A DNA stretch of 64,000 nt from an uncultured Muribaculaceae bacterium (GCA_947632485.1 CANRPJ010000003.1:1-64000), one strand, 5' to 3'; positions 1 to 9,724 are shown, numbered from the stretch's first letter. A program made the numbers and translations. Notes: a model not told the origin generated them from the letters alone.

Positions 1-28
1 CGCCAGATCAGATTCAACCAATCTGGCG
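1..28. other. Perfect 8-bp hairpin at the left edge
   Basis: CGCCAGAT at 1-8 pairs exactly with ATCTGGCG at 21-28 around a 12-nt loop. No clear T-run follows on the plus strand, and the minus-strand side is cut by the window edge, so it could be a terminator or the structured end of a leader or small RNA. Positions 29-276 hold no gene that I recognise. Confidence 0.4.
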
Positions 29-125
29 CGCTGCTTCTGTCTGTCGCAATTTTTTCAATGTTCTAAGCAATTCAGCCTGCTCGATTCAGTCTTCGTCTGA
101 CCGGCTCACCGCCGAATTGCGAGTG

Positions 126-157
126 CAAAGTTACTGCCAATTTCACCTCCACGCAAG
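126..157 (-). promoter_or_regulatory. Candidate minus-strand promoter near the left edge
   Basis: Read on the minus strand, a -7 element TAACTTTG (126-133) lies 20 nt from CTTG (154-157), close to the Bacteroidetes consensus TTTG-N19-21-TAnnTTTG. It points leftward to whatever lies beyond position 1. The leader would be over 120 nt long and would include the hairpin at 1-28. Confidence 0.4.
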
Positions 158-276
158 CTTTTTCACAACAAATTTCTCAATTATTTGTTCACAGCAAAAC
201 AAAACTCTAATAGTTAGGTGATTAGAAAATGTTAAAATTTGTTTAGCGAAGCAAATAACTTTCAAATCCCGATATT

Positions 277-1851
277 CTACATATCATAATCGAGAGAATA
301 CTGATCTACATAGAGCACCGAACCGTTGCCGCCCGTGAAGAAATCTCCATACTTCGAGGCAGCGCTCGTGATCAGGATATACGACGGCCTTCTCGAGGTA
401 GAGCGATAGTTTATCACTATCTCGAAGGGCACATATCCATCGGTACTCTCACCGGAGATCAACTCTCCATAGCCAATCACCGAAGGCGAGTCCTTATCGA
501 AGAGCTGCCTGTTTTTGGGGTTGGTACGGATCTCGAACGGCGCGGTCCAGTCGGTAAGAGCCACATAAATATGGCAGGTATCGGGCCGACCTATGAGACT
601 CTTAAATTCCTCTGACGCATAGTCGATAGCCACGGGCGTATATTGATAATAGCCGCGCAGCTTTGTAGGCCTCAGCGTCCAGGGGCGCCCGAAATCGAGG
701 ATACCATTAGTGCCGTCGACCTTTGCGAAACGACCCGTATAGATAGATCCGGCAGCGAGCTTTCCGATGCCGAAGAGACCCACGAATCGGGTGGCGAGCA
801 TGGCTGACTGACCTGAGATACCCGCGGGCACATGATCGGAGGGCTGCACATTGCTCTGTCCCAGAGTGGCCGCACCGGTATTGCCCGTATCCCAGAACTG
901 GACTCCTCCCTCGCTCCAGGGGCACCATACCTTTCCATTCAGCCACCACTGGTCGAAATCTCCGTCGGGGAGCACCTCGGTGGTCTCGGTAGTAGCTTTC
1001 ACCTCGTTGCCCAAATCTTCACCGCTCGTGGCGCGCACCACATACTCGGTAAGCGGCTCAAGGCCTTTTATGCAGCAATGGAATGATCCGCCCTCGTTCA
1101 CAATCTCGCTATCAGCCACATCAATCCATTCATCGGAATCCGCCCTACGATACTGGAATCCTTGAGGACGCCCTTCCTCGCACACACCGTAAGCCCAGAT
1201 CACGCGGCTCCAGGCGTTCACCTCAGTAGTAGTCACGACAGCAACCGATGTCTGGGCATAGATTGTCCAGTCTTCCGTGCGCCCCCAACTCGTCACATCA
1301 ATCTCAATCGGCTTCGACAAGTCGATTTCACCCGGCACCAGATCCGGCACCATGGTAGTATGCCCCTCCGGACCGAGCTTAATAGAGGTCAGCTCCAGAT
1401 GCGCGAGATCGTAGGTATCCGGCATCGTGATGATAACCCTTCGGCCTACAGCATCGACCACACTGGTGCCGATCTGTCCCGCCACTGAAAAATAGCGTTC
1501 AATATTCTGAGTAGCCGTAATAGTCCATTCATAGTCTTGATAGAGCGACAGCACTACGGTAAGAGGATTTGCAAGATTCCACGCGCTATCGAGCAGCGGA
1601 CGCGAACAATGCGCCCCTTCAGTAAAAGTAAATTCCGAGAACCGCAGCTTCTGGATATCCACGCTCTCGTCCAAGGTGAGCTCTACGGTCAGCGCCCGGT
1701 CGTCGATCTTCGCCGGCTCCGTCTCCCCCTCGGCTGCGATTGAGAGAATGTTTTGAGGAATACGCGGATAGGGCACATCATTCTTGATGCACCCGGCCAA
1801 AGCTACGGCAGCTACCGCCGCTAACGCCAACTTAGATATAGACCCCGACAC
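277..1851 (-). CDS. PCMD-domain surface lipoprotein
   Basis: This 524-residue protein has a lipoprotein signal (lipobox ALAGC, Cys21), so it is probably anchored in the outer membrane. Residues 30-200 form two repeated beta-sandwich-like units containing the phrase YEWTITATQNIERY, familiar from Bacteroides PCMD proteins. A fibronectin-III-like unit follows (about 205-290). The last 230 residues are the putative carbohydrate metabolism domain (PCMD, PF13201 type), with NGDFDQWW-like and KVDGTNGILDFGRP segments that match the C-terminus of the lipoprotein at 3509-5752. It is the last gene of the minus-strand operon, and its start overlaps the preceding gene by 20 nt. The name of the domain suggests glycan binding, but no biochemical role is established. 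Confidence 0.75.
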   Translation of the reverse strand: MSGSISKLALAAVAAVALAGCIKNDVPYPRIPQNILSIAAEGETEPAKIDDRALTVELTLDESVDIQKLRFSEFTFTEGAHCSRPLLDSAWNLANPLTVVLSLYQDYEWTITATQNIERYFSVAGQIGTSVVDAVGRRVIITMPDTYDLAHLELTSIKLGPEGHTTMVPDLVPGEIDLSKPIEIDVTSWGRTEDWTIYAQTSVAVVTTTEVNAWSRVIWAYGVCEEGRPQGFQYRRADSDEWIDVADSEIVNEGGSFHCCIKGLEPLTEYVVRATSGEDLGNEVKATTETTEVLPDGDFDQWWLNGKVWCPWSEGGVQFWDTGNTGAATLGQSNVQPSDHVPAGISGQSAMLATRFVGLFGIGKLAAGSIYTGRFAKVDGTNGILDFGRPWTLRPTKLRGYYQYTPVAIDYASEEFKSLIGRPDTCHIYVALTDWTAPFEIRTNPKNRQLFDKDSPSVIGYGELISGESTDGYVPFEIVINYRSTSRRPSYILITSAASKYGDFFTGGNGSVLYVDQYSLDYDM

Positions 1852-2749
1852 CGAAATTGATATTGAAGATATTAAACTTGAAGTTTGCTCCGGAAGTTAC
1901 GCGGCGTCCGCTATCTACGCCGTCGGTATTCTGGTGCTCACTGTGCACATAGAATCCGAATACTCCGAACGATACGTTGAAGGCCACATTTTTCATTATA
2001 AAGACGCAGAGGCCGGGCGAAAAGGTAAGGCGCGCGTCCATAAATGTGGAATGGGTCTCCTTGGGGGTGCCGTCGTAGAGGCGGCGGAAATCTCCGTTGC
2101 CCGACGAAAAAGCCAGTTCCGCCTCATTGAAGATTCCGAAGCGGGTGCGCCGCGCCAGACCCACATACTGCCTGAGCACCAGAGCCGCTGTATAGCTCTC
2201 CCGGGTGTAGGCCACATCAGAGATATCGAAATTCAAATCCTCATCGATATCAATGGCGAAGCGCCCGAGCGAGGCCTTCGAGCTGTTGTAGCCGAGACGC
2301 AGGCCTACCGATACGTTGTTGCCGATAAAATAGCTCACCGAAGGCTTTATCGAGAAGGTATGGCCTGAGAAATCCACATCGCCCACTATATCAAGCAGCT
2401 GGAGGTCATTGCTGGAAAACTCCCCGTAAGAGGCCGTAAGACCGAAGCTCCAGATGCCTTTAGGCACAAACAGATAGTTGAACAGTCCGCGGTCATACCG
2501 CCCTAAATTGCGCTGGCGGATCACCACATCGAGCGTATCTCCCCGGAAGGCCACCTTATCACCCAGCTCAAGCTTCGGCTCCAACTGAGTTTCCACACTG
2601 CGGCCCGCAAGCACATCGGCCACCTTCTGAGCCATCGAATCAGGCACAAATACAAATTTTCCTGCGCCCGAAGAGACACTGTCGGGAGTCTGCGCCCCGG
2701 CAAGCAGCGGAAGCGCCATGAGCAGCGAAATCAGAAGCGGACGGATCAT
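1832..2749 (-). CDS. Small outer-membrane beta-barrel protein
   Basis: The 305-residue product begins with a Sec signal (MIRPLLISLLMALPLLAGAQ) and has alternating aromatic/polar strands ending in FNINFGVGVYI, a typical barrel C-terminus. The phrase VPKGIWSFGLTASYGEF parallels VPKGQWVTGLSVGYTQS in the upstream gene, so the two are paralogues. I chose the start at 2749 because it makes an ATGA overlap with the stop of the upstream gene; an in-frame Met 19 codons earlier would lie inside that gene. Residues 50-95 form a pre-barrel region. Its role is unknown; the context suggests an outer-membrane partner of the neighbouring lipoproteins. Confidence 0.7.
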   Translation of the reverse strand: MIRPLLISLLMALPLLAGAQTPDSVSSGAGKFVFVPDSMAQKVADVLAGRSVETQLEPKLELGDKVAFRGDTLDVVIRQRNLGRYDRGLFNYLFVPKGIWSFGLTASYGEFSSNDLQLLDIVGDVDFSGHTFSIKPSVSYFIGNNVSVGLRLGYNSSKASLGRFAIDIDEDLNFDISDVAYTRESYTAALVLRQYVGLARRTRFGIFNEAELAFSSGNGDFRRLYDGTPKETHSTFMDARLTFSPGLCVFIMKNVAFNVSFGVFGFYVHSEHQNTDGVDSGRRVTSGANFKFNIFNINFGVGVYI

Positions 2750-3516
2750 AGATAGAATGCGGCTCCGAAGGAAATCGAAAACAGGTTGATATGGAAATTG
2801 GCCCATTTCGACTTGCGGTCGGCTATATATATTTGGTTATTAATCTGCTTCGTATGATTGTAGGTAAGGCCAAGCACGCCTACATTGACCTCTATGGCCG
2901 AATAATTGTTGAGAAACATTATCAGTCCCGGAGCAAGGCCTACATCGATCAGGAAGTTTTTCTCAAACGTACCCGTCAGCTCCTCGCCTCCACCCTTTGT
3001 CAGCTTCGACTGGCCTCCTCCAAACTGCATCTGCACCTCATTGAAGATACCGAACCGCTTCGAAGTGCCCAGCGAGAAGTAGTTACGGAAGATCGCCATG
3101 CCGTAGTAGGTGTGCGAGAGGCAATAGAGCTTGTCGACGTCGTAACTCGTTTCCGAATCAAGAATCACATTGGCGCTCTTCAGCTTAGTCAGACTGCGCT
3201 TATAGGCGAACTTGCCGCCTACTCCCATATCGTCCTTGAATATATAGCATACCATCGGACTTACCTTAAACGAATAGGTGTCGCCCGTAATATTCTCTAT
3301 AATAAGAAACTGATACTTCTCCTGAGTGGACTGCGTATAGCCAACAGAGAGCCCGGTCACCCACTGGCCCTTAGGCACAAATACCACAGATTCGGGATCC
3401 ATAGCATATTGCGGCACGCTGTCGCTTTCCGCCGGACGCTCAACGAGTTGCGCCGCAGCCCCGAAAGGGACTGCAGCCGCAACCGCAAGCAATATGCTGA
3501 GGAGTGTCTTATTCAT
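2746..3516 (-). CDS. Small outer-membrane beta-barrel protein
   Basis: The 256-residue protein has a signal peptide cleaved near GAAAQ. A barrel of roughly 200 residues starts at FVPKGQWVTGLSVGY and ends FSISFGAAFYL, with a terminal aromatic-hydrophobic residue pair of the type used for outer-membrane assembly. It is paralogous to the 1832-2749 gene and linked to it by an ATGA overlap; it also overlaps the upstream PCMD lipoprotein gene by 8 nt. Such dense coupling argues that the lipoproteins and barrels are made in fixed proportion. No specific substrate can be read from the sequence. Confidence 0.7.
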   Translation of the reverse strand: MNKTLLSILLAVAAAVPFGAAAQLVERPAESDSVPQYAMDPESVVFVPKGQWVTGLSVGYTQSTQEKYQFLIIENITGDTYSFKVSPMVCYIFKDDMGVGGKFAYKRSLTKLKSANVILDSETSYDVDKLYCLSHTYYGMAIFRNYFSLGTSKRFGIFNEVQMQFGGGQSKLTKGGGEELTGTFEKNFLIDVGLAPGLIMFLNNYSAIEVNVGVLGLTYNHTKQINNQIYIADRKSKWANFHINLFSISFGAAFYL

Positions 3517-5752
3517 ACACTAGTTCAAAATCATCGAGAATTAGAACAGATCCCGCTGCACCGGAGAAATAATCGCCATACTTTGAAGCAGAAGCAACCA
3601 TAACAAGATACAACGGATTGTTTGTATTTTCACGTTTTACATCATCATTAGCTTTTTTACGCTCTATATAAGTAATCGGAATTTCGATACGTTCGAGTGT
3701 ACCATCAGCTCCGAAATTGTCGGTCCATGTAATCTCTCCATACGCAAGTACATGGGGATCATTTAAATCCATAAGTTTACGATTATTAGGATTAGTACGA
3801 ATCTCAATCGGCTCATCGGTCAAGGCAACATAAATCTGACCATGATCCGTACCACCGTCAAATCCTTCAGGCACGAACTCTTGATTTCCGGGTTTAACCG
3901 TTACACCAGAAGCAGGTCTATAATTGGCCCACGCCACAAGTTTAGTTGGATGGCACAATACATTTAGTTTACGACCAAGCTGGAGGACACCGTTGGTGCC
4001 ATCAGTCTTATCATATTTACCGATAAAAATATTTCCAGCTGCTATAATTCCAAAAGCAGATTTTGATTCCAAACGTGCGGAATATTTACCTGAATGTTTT
4101 ATATCTTCAAATTTATTTGTAAGAGTTATATTTGCAGTCGCCGAACCTTCATTTCCAGACCCCCAGAAAGAAGTTTCTTTATTTCCAGTATTTGACGGTA
4201 ATATCACTGTTTTCGTTCCAAGCATAGTACTTGCCTTATAAGTACTCCACTCCTCAAAAGAGGCGTTGGGAATAATGAAAATTCCTTCGGTGGTAAACTC
4301 AGTACTTACATCATTCACATAATCATCTGCAATAGCCTGCACCTCGTATGTGGTTTCAGGAGTAAGACCGCTGAATTTTACAACATTGTCTTTCGCAAAA
4401 AGCACAGTCCAGTCATCTTGACCCTTGACGCGATATTGCACTCCGGCATTTGTAACTTCTTTATCGTTAACCTGAATATTCATCTGAGCGCTATAGCTGC
4501 GCACCTTCATAGAATTTTCCTTTATCAGCACCTTCGCATTATCTACCACCAATTCAATCACCTTAACTGTTGTTTTTCCGGGTCTCGAGATTCCTTTTGA
4601 TTCAGTTTCGCCTTGATCCGTAGCAGTCACAGTTATATAATAGGTTCCTTTCCCCAACTTATCGAGAAATTCCTTTGAGAATGAAATGTAGTGAGTCTCG
4701 TAATCTTCTTTATTTATAGTGTCGATTATTGGGTCTTTAATTCCAATCTTCGCATCTACAAGAGCCATGTGACCGGCATAAGAGAGCACATCATAGTCCT
4801 CATCAGCCAATCCAAACTTTTCATTGGGAGAAAACGCCAGATGAAGAGATGCCAACTCTTTATGCGACTTTATACCTATCTCCAACGAGTCAATCGGAAA
4901 AGCGTTAGGAGCAAACGTAACCGGAGAATCAAGGTCGATACCTTCGGTCACGGATAAAATTGCCGGAGGTCCGAAAAATATAATCGAATCTTCCCGAAGA
5001 AGTTCTTCATCGTCAATCTCTACACTGATATATCCGCCGCCAAGAGATGAGACATCGGCTAAACCGAAATGCACGTTAAACGTGTATTGATGAGCCGGTT
5101 TCACATTATCAACTGTACCCTTTACGGGTTCGAACTCCTTACCGTTGCCGTCCTTACCGGTAATGGTATAATGTAGCGAACCGAGATCAGTGCCATCTGC
5201 GGAATTCCAGTCGGCAGAAGGCATCATGAAATAACCTTTGTCATCTATATTATCCTGCGTAAACTCAAGGTCCGCACGGGAATGGCCAACAGTAAGTTTC
5301 CAGTCCTTTATCATGTTCGGATCCATATCCTGACCATTGATAGCTGTAACCACATTTGCAATACCGCATACGAGGCTTACTTCAGTATCAGCACCGCTCT
5401 GGATCTGAAATTCGCGACGCCCTTTGTAGAACTTCTTATCCCACGAGGCGCTGACGCTATCGCCGGCATAACCCTCGGCTACATAACTGCCCGTAGACAG
5501 CATGAGACGATCAGGAATCGAACTGACTCCCTCATACTTATAAAGCAAACCCTTATCCGCTTTAGATATCAACACCTTACAGTTAGAAGCAAGGTCAGCA
5601 TCAACATCTCCCTCGGCGCGGGTGAGATCACCTCTCATCACCATCTTCATGCGCAGCGCTCCTTCTCCTCCCAAGCTAAAAGGAGACTCACTCACGCACG
5701 AGACAAACGCACCGGCGAGTAATATAGAAAAATATATAAAAATCTTTTTCAC
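3509..5752 (-). CDS. DUF4493 plus PCMD surface lipoprotein
   Basis: The 747-residue lipoprotein has the lipobox FVSC (Cys19). Residues 30-240 resemble DUF4493, including a TRA motif at 44-46 that the two upstream paralogues share. A middle beta-rich region runs to about 410, a fibronectin-III-like unit spans about 415-490 (VQYRVKGQDDWTVL, LTPETTYEVQA), and PCMD spans about 495-747 (NASFEEW, YDKTDGTNGVLQLGRKL). The C-terminal half aligns well with the lipoprotein at 277-1851. The gene starts 16 nt after its upstream neighbour and overlaps the next gene. It is probably surface-exposed, possibly glycan-binding; that role is inferred from the domain name only. The central coding region looks AT-richer than the flanking housekeeping genes. 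Confidence 0.75.
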   Translation of the reverse strand: MKKIFIYFSILLAGAFVSCVSESPFSLGGEGALRMKMVMRGDLTRAEGDVDADLASNCKVLISKADKGLLYKYEGVSSIPDRLMLSTGSYVAEGYAGDSVSASWDKKFYKGRREFQIQSGADTEVSLVCGIANVVTAINGQDMDPNMIKDWKLTVGHSRADLEFTQDNIDDKGYFMMPSADWNSADGTDLGSLHYTITGKDGNGKEFEPVKGTVDNVKPAHQYTFNVHFGLADVSSLGGGYISVEIDDEELLREDSIIFFGPPAILSVTEGIDLDSPVTFAPNAFPIDSLEIGIKSHKELASLHLAFSPNEKFGLADEDYDVLSYAGHMALVDAKIGIKDPIIDTINKEDYETHYISFSKEFLDKLGKGTYYITVTATDQGETESKGISRPGKTTVKVIELVVDNAKVLIKENSMKVRSYSAQMNIQVNDKEVTNAGVQYRVKGQDDWTVLFAKDNVVKFSGLTPETTYEVQAIADDYVNDVSTEFTTEGIFIIPNASFEEWSTYKASTMLGTKTVILPSNTGNKETSFWGSGNEGSATANITLTNKFEDIKHSGKYSARLESKSAFGIIAAGNIFIGKYDKTDGTNGVLQLGRKLNVLCHPTKLVAWANYRPASGVTVKPGNQEFVPEGFDGGTDHGQIYVALTDEPIEIRTNPNNRKLMDLNDPHVLAYGEITWTDNFGADGTLERIEIPITYIERKKANDDVKRENTNNPLYLVMVASASKYGDYFSGAAGSVLILDDFELVYE

Positions 5753-5768
5753 GATGTAGCCTCCTTTC

Positions 5769-7040
5769 TTACTTCATCTTAAGCTTCAGAGTCTTCTCGG
5801 TGGTGCCATTAGCATCGGTCACTTTCAGCACAAAATCATGTTGAGCCCCAGAATCGCTAATAAATCCTAAAAGCTCCATGAAGCCTGAGATATCAAAAGT
5901 TAACTCCGTACTATTTGCGACTTCAGCTCCTACAGGAAAACCTAAACCAGTAAGACCTTCCTCTAACTCACCAGGATTGACTAGATCAAGATGAGAAGCC
6001 AGACCTACTACCTGAAGTTCTTCCGGTGTAAGCACATTGCTCTTGATATCTACAATGAAACCAGTTATGCCAGTTTTGCTCTTAATCTCGAGCTTTACCA
6101 CGCTGGAACCGTCCACCTCATTAACGGCATCCAGGTTGATAGGAGCTACAGCCTCAATCGTCGGGCCTTCAGCTACCGGATCATCGGGCTTAGGATCATC
6201 GGGATTACCTTCATTACCATCGCTCGGACGCCCATCGTCGCTGATCACCTCTTCAATTACAGTAACTTTTCCTTCACTATCAATATGCTCTACGCGGGTA
6301 TTGATTTCAAACAGCTTCATCTCAGCACCACCCGTTACCGCAGGATTTTCAGGAGACCTATAATCATATATTATATGAAAATGATCACCCGGCTTTACAT
6401 TTTCATAAGTCTTCGTAATTTCATACTTATCACCGTCAATAGTGCCCACAAAGTGAGCTGCAAGAGTTGTCCACCCATCACCATGGGCAAAATATCCATG
6501 CCGGCTCTCGTTCTTATCAAAAAAGAGACTTACTCTATAACCAACTCCTCCATCAACCTTGACGCCGGAATCATCACTCATGTGAGCCTTTAGGTCATCA
6601 TCAAAAGTAACGGAAACGCGCACATTATCACGCTTGCAGACTACCTTCTCTACCTGCGTCACTTTATTAGCCTCGATTGCAAAGTTCTGGCTACCTACAT
6701 AATAGGGGGCATCCCAATCAGCATCTTTAGCCTGAACATCAGATTTCACCTCAACCGAATAGTCATCACCTTCAGGCAGAGTAATCACCTCCGGGAGCGC
6801 GGAATACGTGTAACTATGCTTTAACACGTCGCCTTTTCGGATCTCTACTATAAAACCGTCGGTATCGACCGCTCGCGTACGGACATCATCATCAATGGTC
6901 ACGCTCAACAGTAGTTCAGCAGTAGAAAGTTGCCCTGTAGGACCTTCCTCCGCATCAGGCAGGAAGGGAGTTTCGCGATTAGAGCAGGCGGCAAACAGGA
7001 GCACCGCTGCTCCTGCAGCCCATAGTATATTGCGTTTCAT
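5769..7040 (-). CDS. DUF4493-type lipoprotein
   Basis: From MKRNILW the product is 423 residues with lipobox FAAC (Cys19). An alternative Met four codons upstream (7052) would overlap the previous stop codon. Residues 35-240 fit DUF4493: VRTRAVDTDGFIVEI, then LPEGDDYSVEV, YYVGSQNFAIEANKVT and VENVKPGDHFHI-like strands. A Pro/Asp/Gly-rich linker (about 265-285) leads to a C-terminal domain of about 135 residues that discusses no family I know. It is shorter than its paralogues and lacks PCMD. The TRA tripeptide (55-57) is shared with its neighbours. The function is unknown. Confidence 0.65.
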   Translation of the reverse strand: MKRNILWAAGAAVLLFAACSNRETPFLPDAEEGPTGQLSTAELLLSVTIDDDVRTRAVDTDGFIVEIRKGDVLKHSYTYSALPEVITLPEGDDYSVEVKSDVQAKDADWDAPYYVGSQNFAIEANKVTQVEKVVCKRDNVRVSVTFDDDLKAHMSDDSGVKVDGGVGYRVSLFFDKNESRHGYFAHGDGWTTLAAHFVGTIDGDKYEITKTYENVKPGDHFHIIYDYRSPENPAVTGGAEMKLFEINTRVEHIDSEGKVTVIEEVISDDGRPSDGNEGNPDDPKPDDPVAEGPTIEAVAPINLDAVNEVDGSSVVKLEIKSKTGITGFIVDIKSNVLTPEELQVVGLASHLDLVNPGELEEGLTGLGFPVGAEVANSTELTFDISGFMELLGFISDSGAQHDFVLKVTDANGTTEKTLKLKMK

Positions 7041-7044
7041 AAGA

Positions 7045-9582
7045 TTAATCATAATTAAGATGGATTGACTTTATTTTTAGTACACTACCGGTTGAGAGAG
7101 CATGGTATGAATTGGCCTCAATTGATGTACTTGAAAATGCTGATGATAATCCTTCATCCAGTTCTGAACCAGAAGGTATATGAGTTTTAGGATTATCGAC
7201 CGCAGAGGATCTAACATTAACCTTCAACTTAGAAGCTCGAGAACCAAAATCATAAGTCAAAGGCAAAGTTACTATTCCTGCCTTAGAAATATAAGTTTGG
7301 TTAGATGACAATTCATTTCCAGAAGCATCAAATACCTGAACACTCACAACTCCCTTATCATCAGAATTATACGATGAATATTCAATAATTTCAAAAGAAA
7401 TAGAAGAAGGGCGGGAACCAAATGATACTCCATCTGACCTTTGCTCATTTCCATTGAATGAATACGACCCTAAGAATAATTCACCTGACGCACTAGATGC
7501 AATTTTCCCAGGTGCATTTTCACAATAATATTTAAAATCAGTTATATAATAACTTCCAGATTCTTCAATTGGGCCTCCATCATGATCATAAGCAACTGAA
7601 CGAACAGTAACGACCCCACTATAAATATCAATAAAGGTAGAAGGAACTAAATACCAAGTATTAATATTAGAAGAACCAACATAGCATGTTTTCCCATTAA
7701 TAGAAGCCCAATAAGTAGGTTCTGATATTTTTATGGAAGAAACATTCTGGTGGTCACGTACAGCCGCAGCATTATATTGTCCTCCTACATTAATATTACT
7801 GATATTAATTGTCTCAGTAGTTTCAGTGAAGTCACCGTTTGGCACATCGGCGGCTATTTCGGTAGTAAATTTCGTTCCATTACTCTCGTCCGGAGATGCA
7901 CAATCTGCCAGAAACAGCTGCAAATCATAATTCTGGCCCGCATCAAAGCCTTCTATTTCAAAAATATCAGACGGAAGATTATCTCTTTTTATATTTTTAG
8001 AGGCGCCATTTACTTTCGCCGTTACGTTATCTCTTAAATAATCTGATATCTCCGAGTCTGAATTTTTGATTTTCACATAAGCGCGTTTCGCAAAGGCGTC
8101 AACCTCAATGTCATACTCCGGATTTGCGGGCGTAGCCTTTGCCGTAGCCATTTCCTTATCTCCAATATAAGCCCACATATCGCGTGAATACAACATCTTG
8201 GGTACTTTTTCCAATCTAACCTTAAATTGATTCATAGGGAAGGCACCCTCATTCTTAGTCAGCTGCTCAACGTCCTTAATAGCTACATCTTCCGAGGAAT
8301 CACTACCATTTCCTACTTTGAAGCTCAGATCGTCGGCCACATTTAAGCCATTATAACTTATCGTCACATCGACTTCGGTAGATCCGTATGCGGGATTGTC
8401 GACAGATTCAATATTAAACTCAGGAACTAATACCTTGAATTTCATCGAGGCTGAGGCTTCGCGAGTGAAGGCATCTGTTACTGTGAGGGTCACCTCATAG
8501 GAGCCTTTGGGAAAATGAGCTGCGAAGCCGGCAAGATCTATCTCTGCAATCTGGTCGCGGTTGTTGAATATACCAAGAATCTTAAGACCGGAGTTCTCTA
8601 CAGCCGCCTGGCCGTCGGCATCAAGAGCGCAGAGATCCTGACCGGCATAGGAGAATGTAAAGGCGGGATCAGAAACCAGCGTAAGGATAGCCGTGCCTAT
8701 TCCGGCCGGAGCCTTAATCACGAATTTAGCATCTTCCGAGCCACGGGTGCCCGCGAGAATAGCCTGCTCAGCAGAAAGCGAAGCGATAATTTCGGGTCCC
8801 GGGGCATTCTCTACTGCGGAGAGGTCAACATCAACCTCCTCTTCAGAGACTCCGTTATCGAAGGTCACATGAAGCACTCCTCCACTCATCTCCTGATCGA
8901 GGTCAAGCTTCACATGATAATATTTATGAGCCTTAACATCTAAGGTAACCGGGCGGATTGTGGCCGACTTGCCATCTCTGGTCACGTAGGAGAGCACTAC
9001 AGCGACCTGGCCGGGGTGCACATAGGTCGGATCCGTCTGGCCGCGCGGCACCGGCACGTATGCCCCCGTCTCGCCTGAATGAAGCTGAAGGCTGAAATCG
9101 GAAAAATAGCCGAGGAAATTATCAGTCTGGGTAACCTCCACGAGAGCGTTGCCTAAAGCGGCCTCGATATTCACGGGGGTTGTCTCACCCGGGGTCACGG
9201 TCACATCGGCTGAGCCTACGAAATAGGGGCGCTTGTTACCTTCATCGCGGGGATCGCCATAGCGCGCGGTGACTATATAATTTCCCTTCCGCAGCTCTAC
9301 GCTTGCCGGATCATAGTCAGCCATGCGCCAGCTTTTGGAAAAGGTGCCGTCGCTCTTCGTTATCTCAAGAGTAAAATCGCTTTCCGAAGGCACATCGCCC
9401 TCAGGCACTGCCTCTTCTATCGGAGCCCTGGTAACCGCAGCTCCTACTGCGGCATCGACCAACACTTCCGGACGCAGGGAGCCTACATCACCGCCTTCGT
9501 TCCAGGGGTTGTTTTCGGCGCAACCGGCAGCCATCAGAAGCAGTCCGGCCAGAATGCCGTTAGAAATTCTCTTTGTCGTCAT
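7045..9582 (-). CDS. Large DUF4493 lipoprotein, first gene of operon
   Basis: The start at 9582 gives 845 residues with lipobox MAAGC (Cys21). An open frame continues 46 codons upstream, but it runs through the promoter region and lacks a signal peptide. Residues 40-270 are DUF4493-like (VTRAP at 50-54, LRKGNYIVTARYGD, PYFVGSADVTVTPGETT). Several beta-sandwich repeats follow to about 560, then a C-terminal region with SGELFLGSYSFNGNEQRSDGVSFGSRP that resembles the end of PCMD-type proteins. It leads the six-gene operon. The 3' third is clearly more AT-rich than the 5' part, which may reflect a mosaic origin. Confidence 0.7.
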   Translation of the reverse strand: MTTKRISNGILAGLLLMAAGCAENNPWNEGGDVGSLRPEVLVDAAVGAAVTRAPIEEAVPEGDVPSESDFTLEITKSDGTFSKSWRMADYDPASVELRKGNYIVTARYGDPRDEGNKRPYFVGSADVTVTPGETTPVNIEAALGNALVEVTQTDNFLGYFSDFSLQLHSGETGAYVPVPRGQTDPTYVHPGQVAVVLSYVTRDGKSATIRPVTLDVKAHKYYHVKLDLDQEMSGGVLHVTFDNGVSEEEVDVDLSAVENAPGPEIIASLSAEQAILAGTRGSEDAKFVIKAPAGIGTAILTLVSDPAFTFSYAGQDLCALDADGQAAVENSGLKILGIFNNRDQIAEIDLAGFAAHFPKGSYEVTLTVTDAFTREASASMKFKVLVPEFNIESVDNPAYGSTEVDVTISYNGLNVADDLSFKVGNGSDSSEDVAIKDVEQLTKNEGAFPMNQFKVRLEKVPKMLYSRDMWAYIGDKEMATAKATPANPEYDIEVDAFAKRAYVKIKNSDSEISDYLRDNVTAKVNGASKNIKRDNLPSDIFEIEGFDAGQNYDLQLFLADCASPDESNGTKFTTEIAADVPNGDFTETTETINISNINVGGQYNAAAVRDHQNVSSIKISEPTYWASINGKTCYVGSSNINTWYLVPSTFIDIYSGVVTVRSVAYDHDGGPIEESGSYYITDFKYYCENAPGKIASSASGELFLGSYSFNGNEQRSDGVSFGSRPSSISFEIIEYSSYNSDDKGVVSVQVFDASGNELSSNQTYISKAGIVTLPLTYDFGSRASKLKVNVRSSAVDNPKTHIPSGSELDEGLSSAFSSTSIEANSYHALSTGSVLKIKSIHLNYD

Positions 9583-9629
9583 TGTCGTTTCATGAGCCTG
9601 CCTTTGCGGGCAGAACATATTATCCGACG

Positions 9630-9661
9630 CAAATGTAGAAATTCCTCCCGTTTCAACCAAT
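9630..9661 (-). promoter_or_regulatory. Promoter of the DUF4493/PCMD operon
   Basis: On the minus strand, ATTG (9658-9661) lies 20 nt before TACATTTG (9630-9637), matching the Bacteroidetes -33/-7 pattern with one mismatch in the -33 element. The start codon at 9582 is about 47 nt downstream. It supports 9582 as the start rather than the longer frame. Confidence 0.55.
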
Positions 9662-9724
9662 TTTTCGCCCCTCAAATATCCAAATTGTTCCTTTTCTACC
9701 ACTTTTATTGGCAAAAACATAGAA

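Noticed and set aside
1-157. A complete small RNA or leader gene at the left edge
   Set aside because: There is a candidate promoter and a hairpin on the minus strand, but the possible 3' end lies outside the window, so no gene call can be supported.
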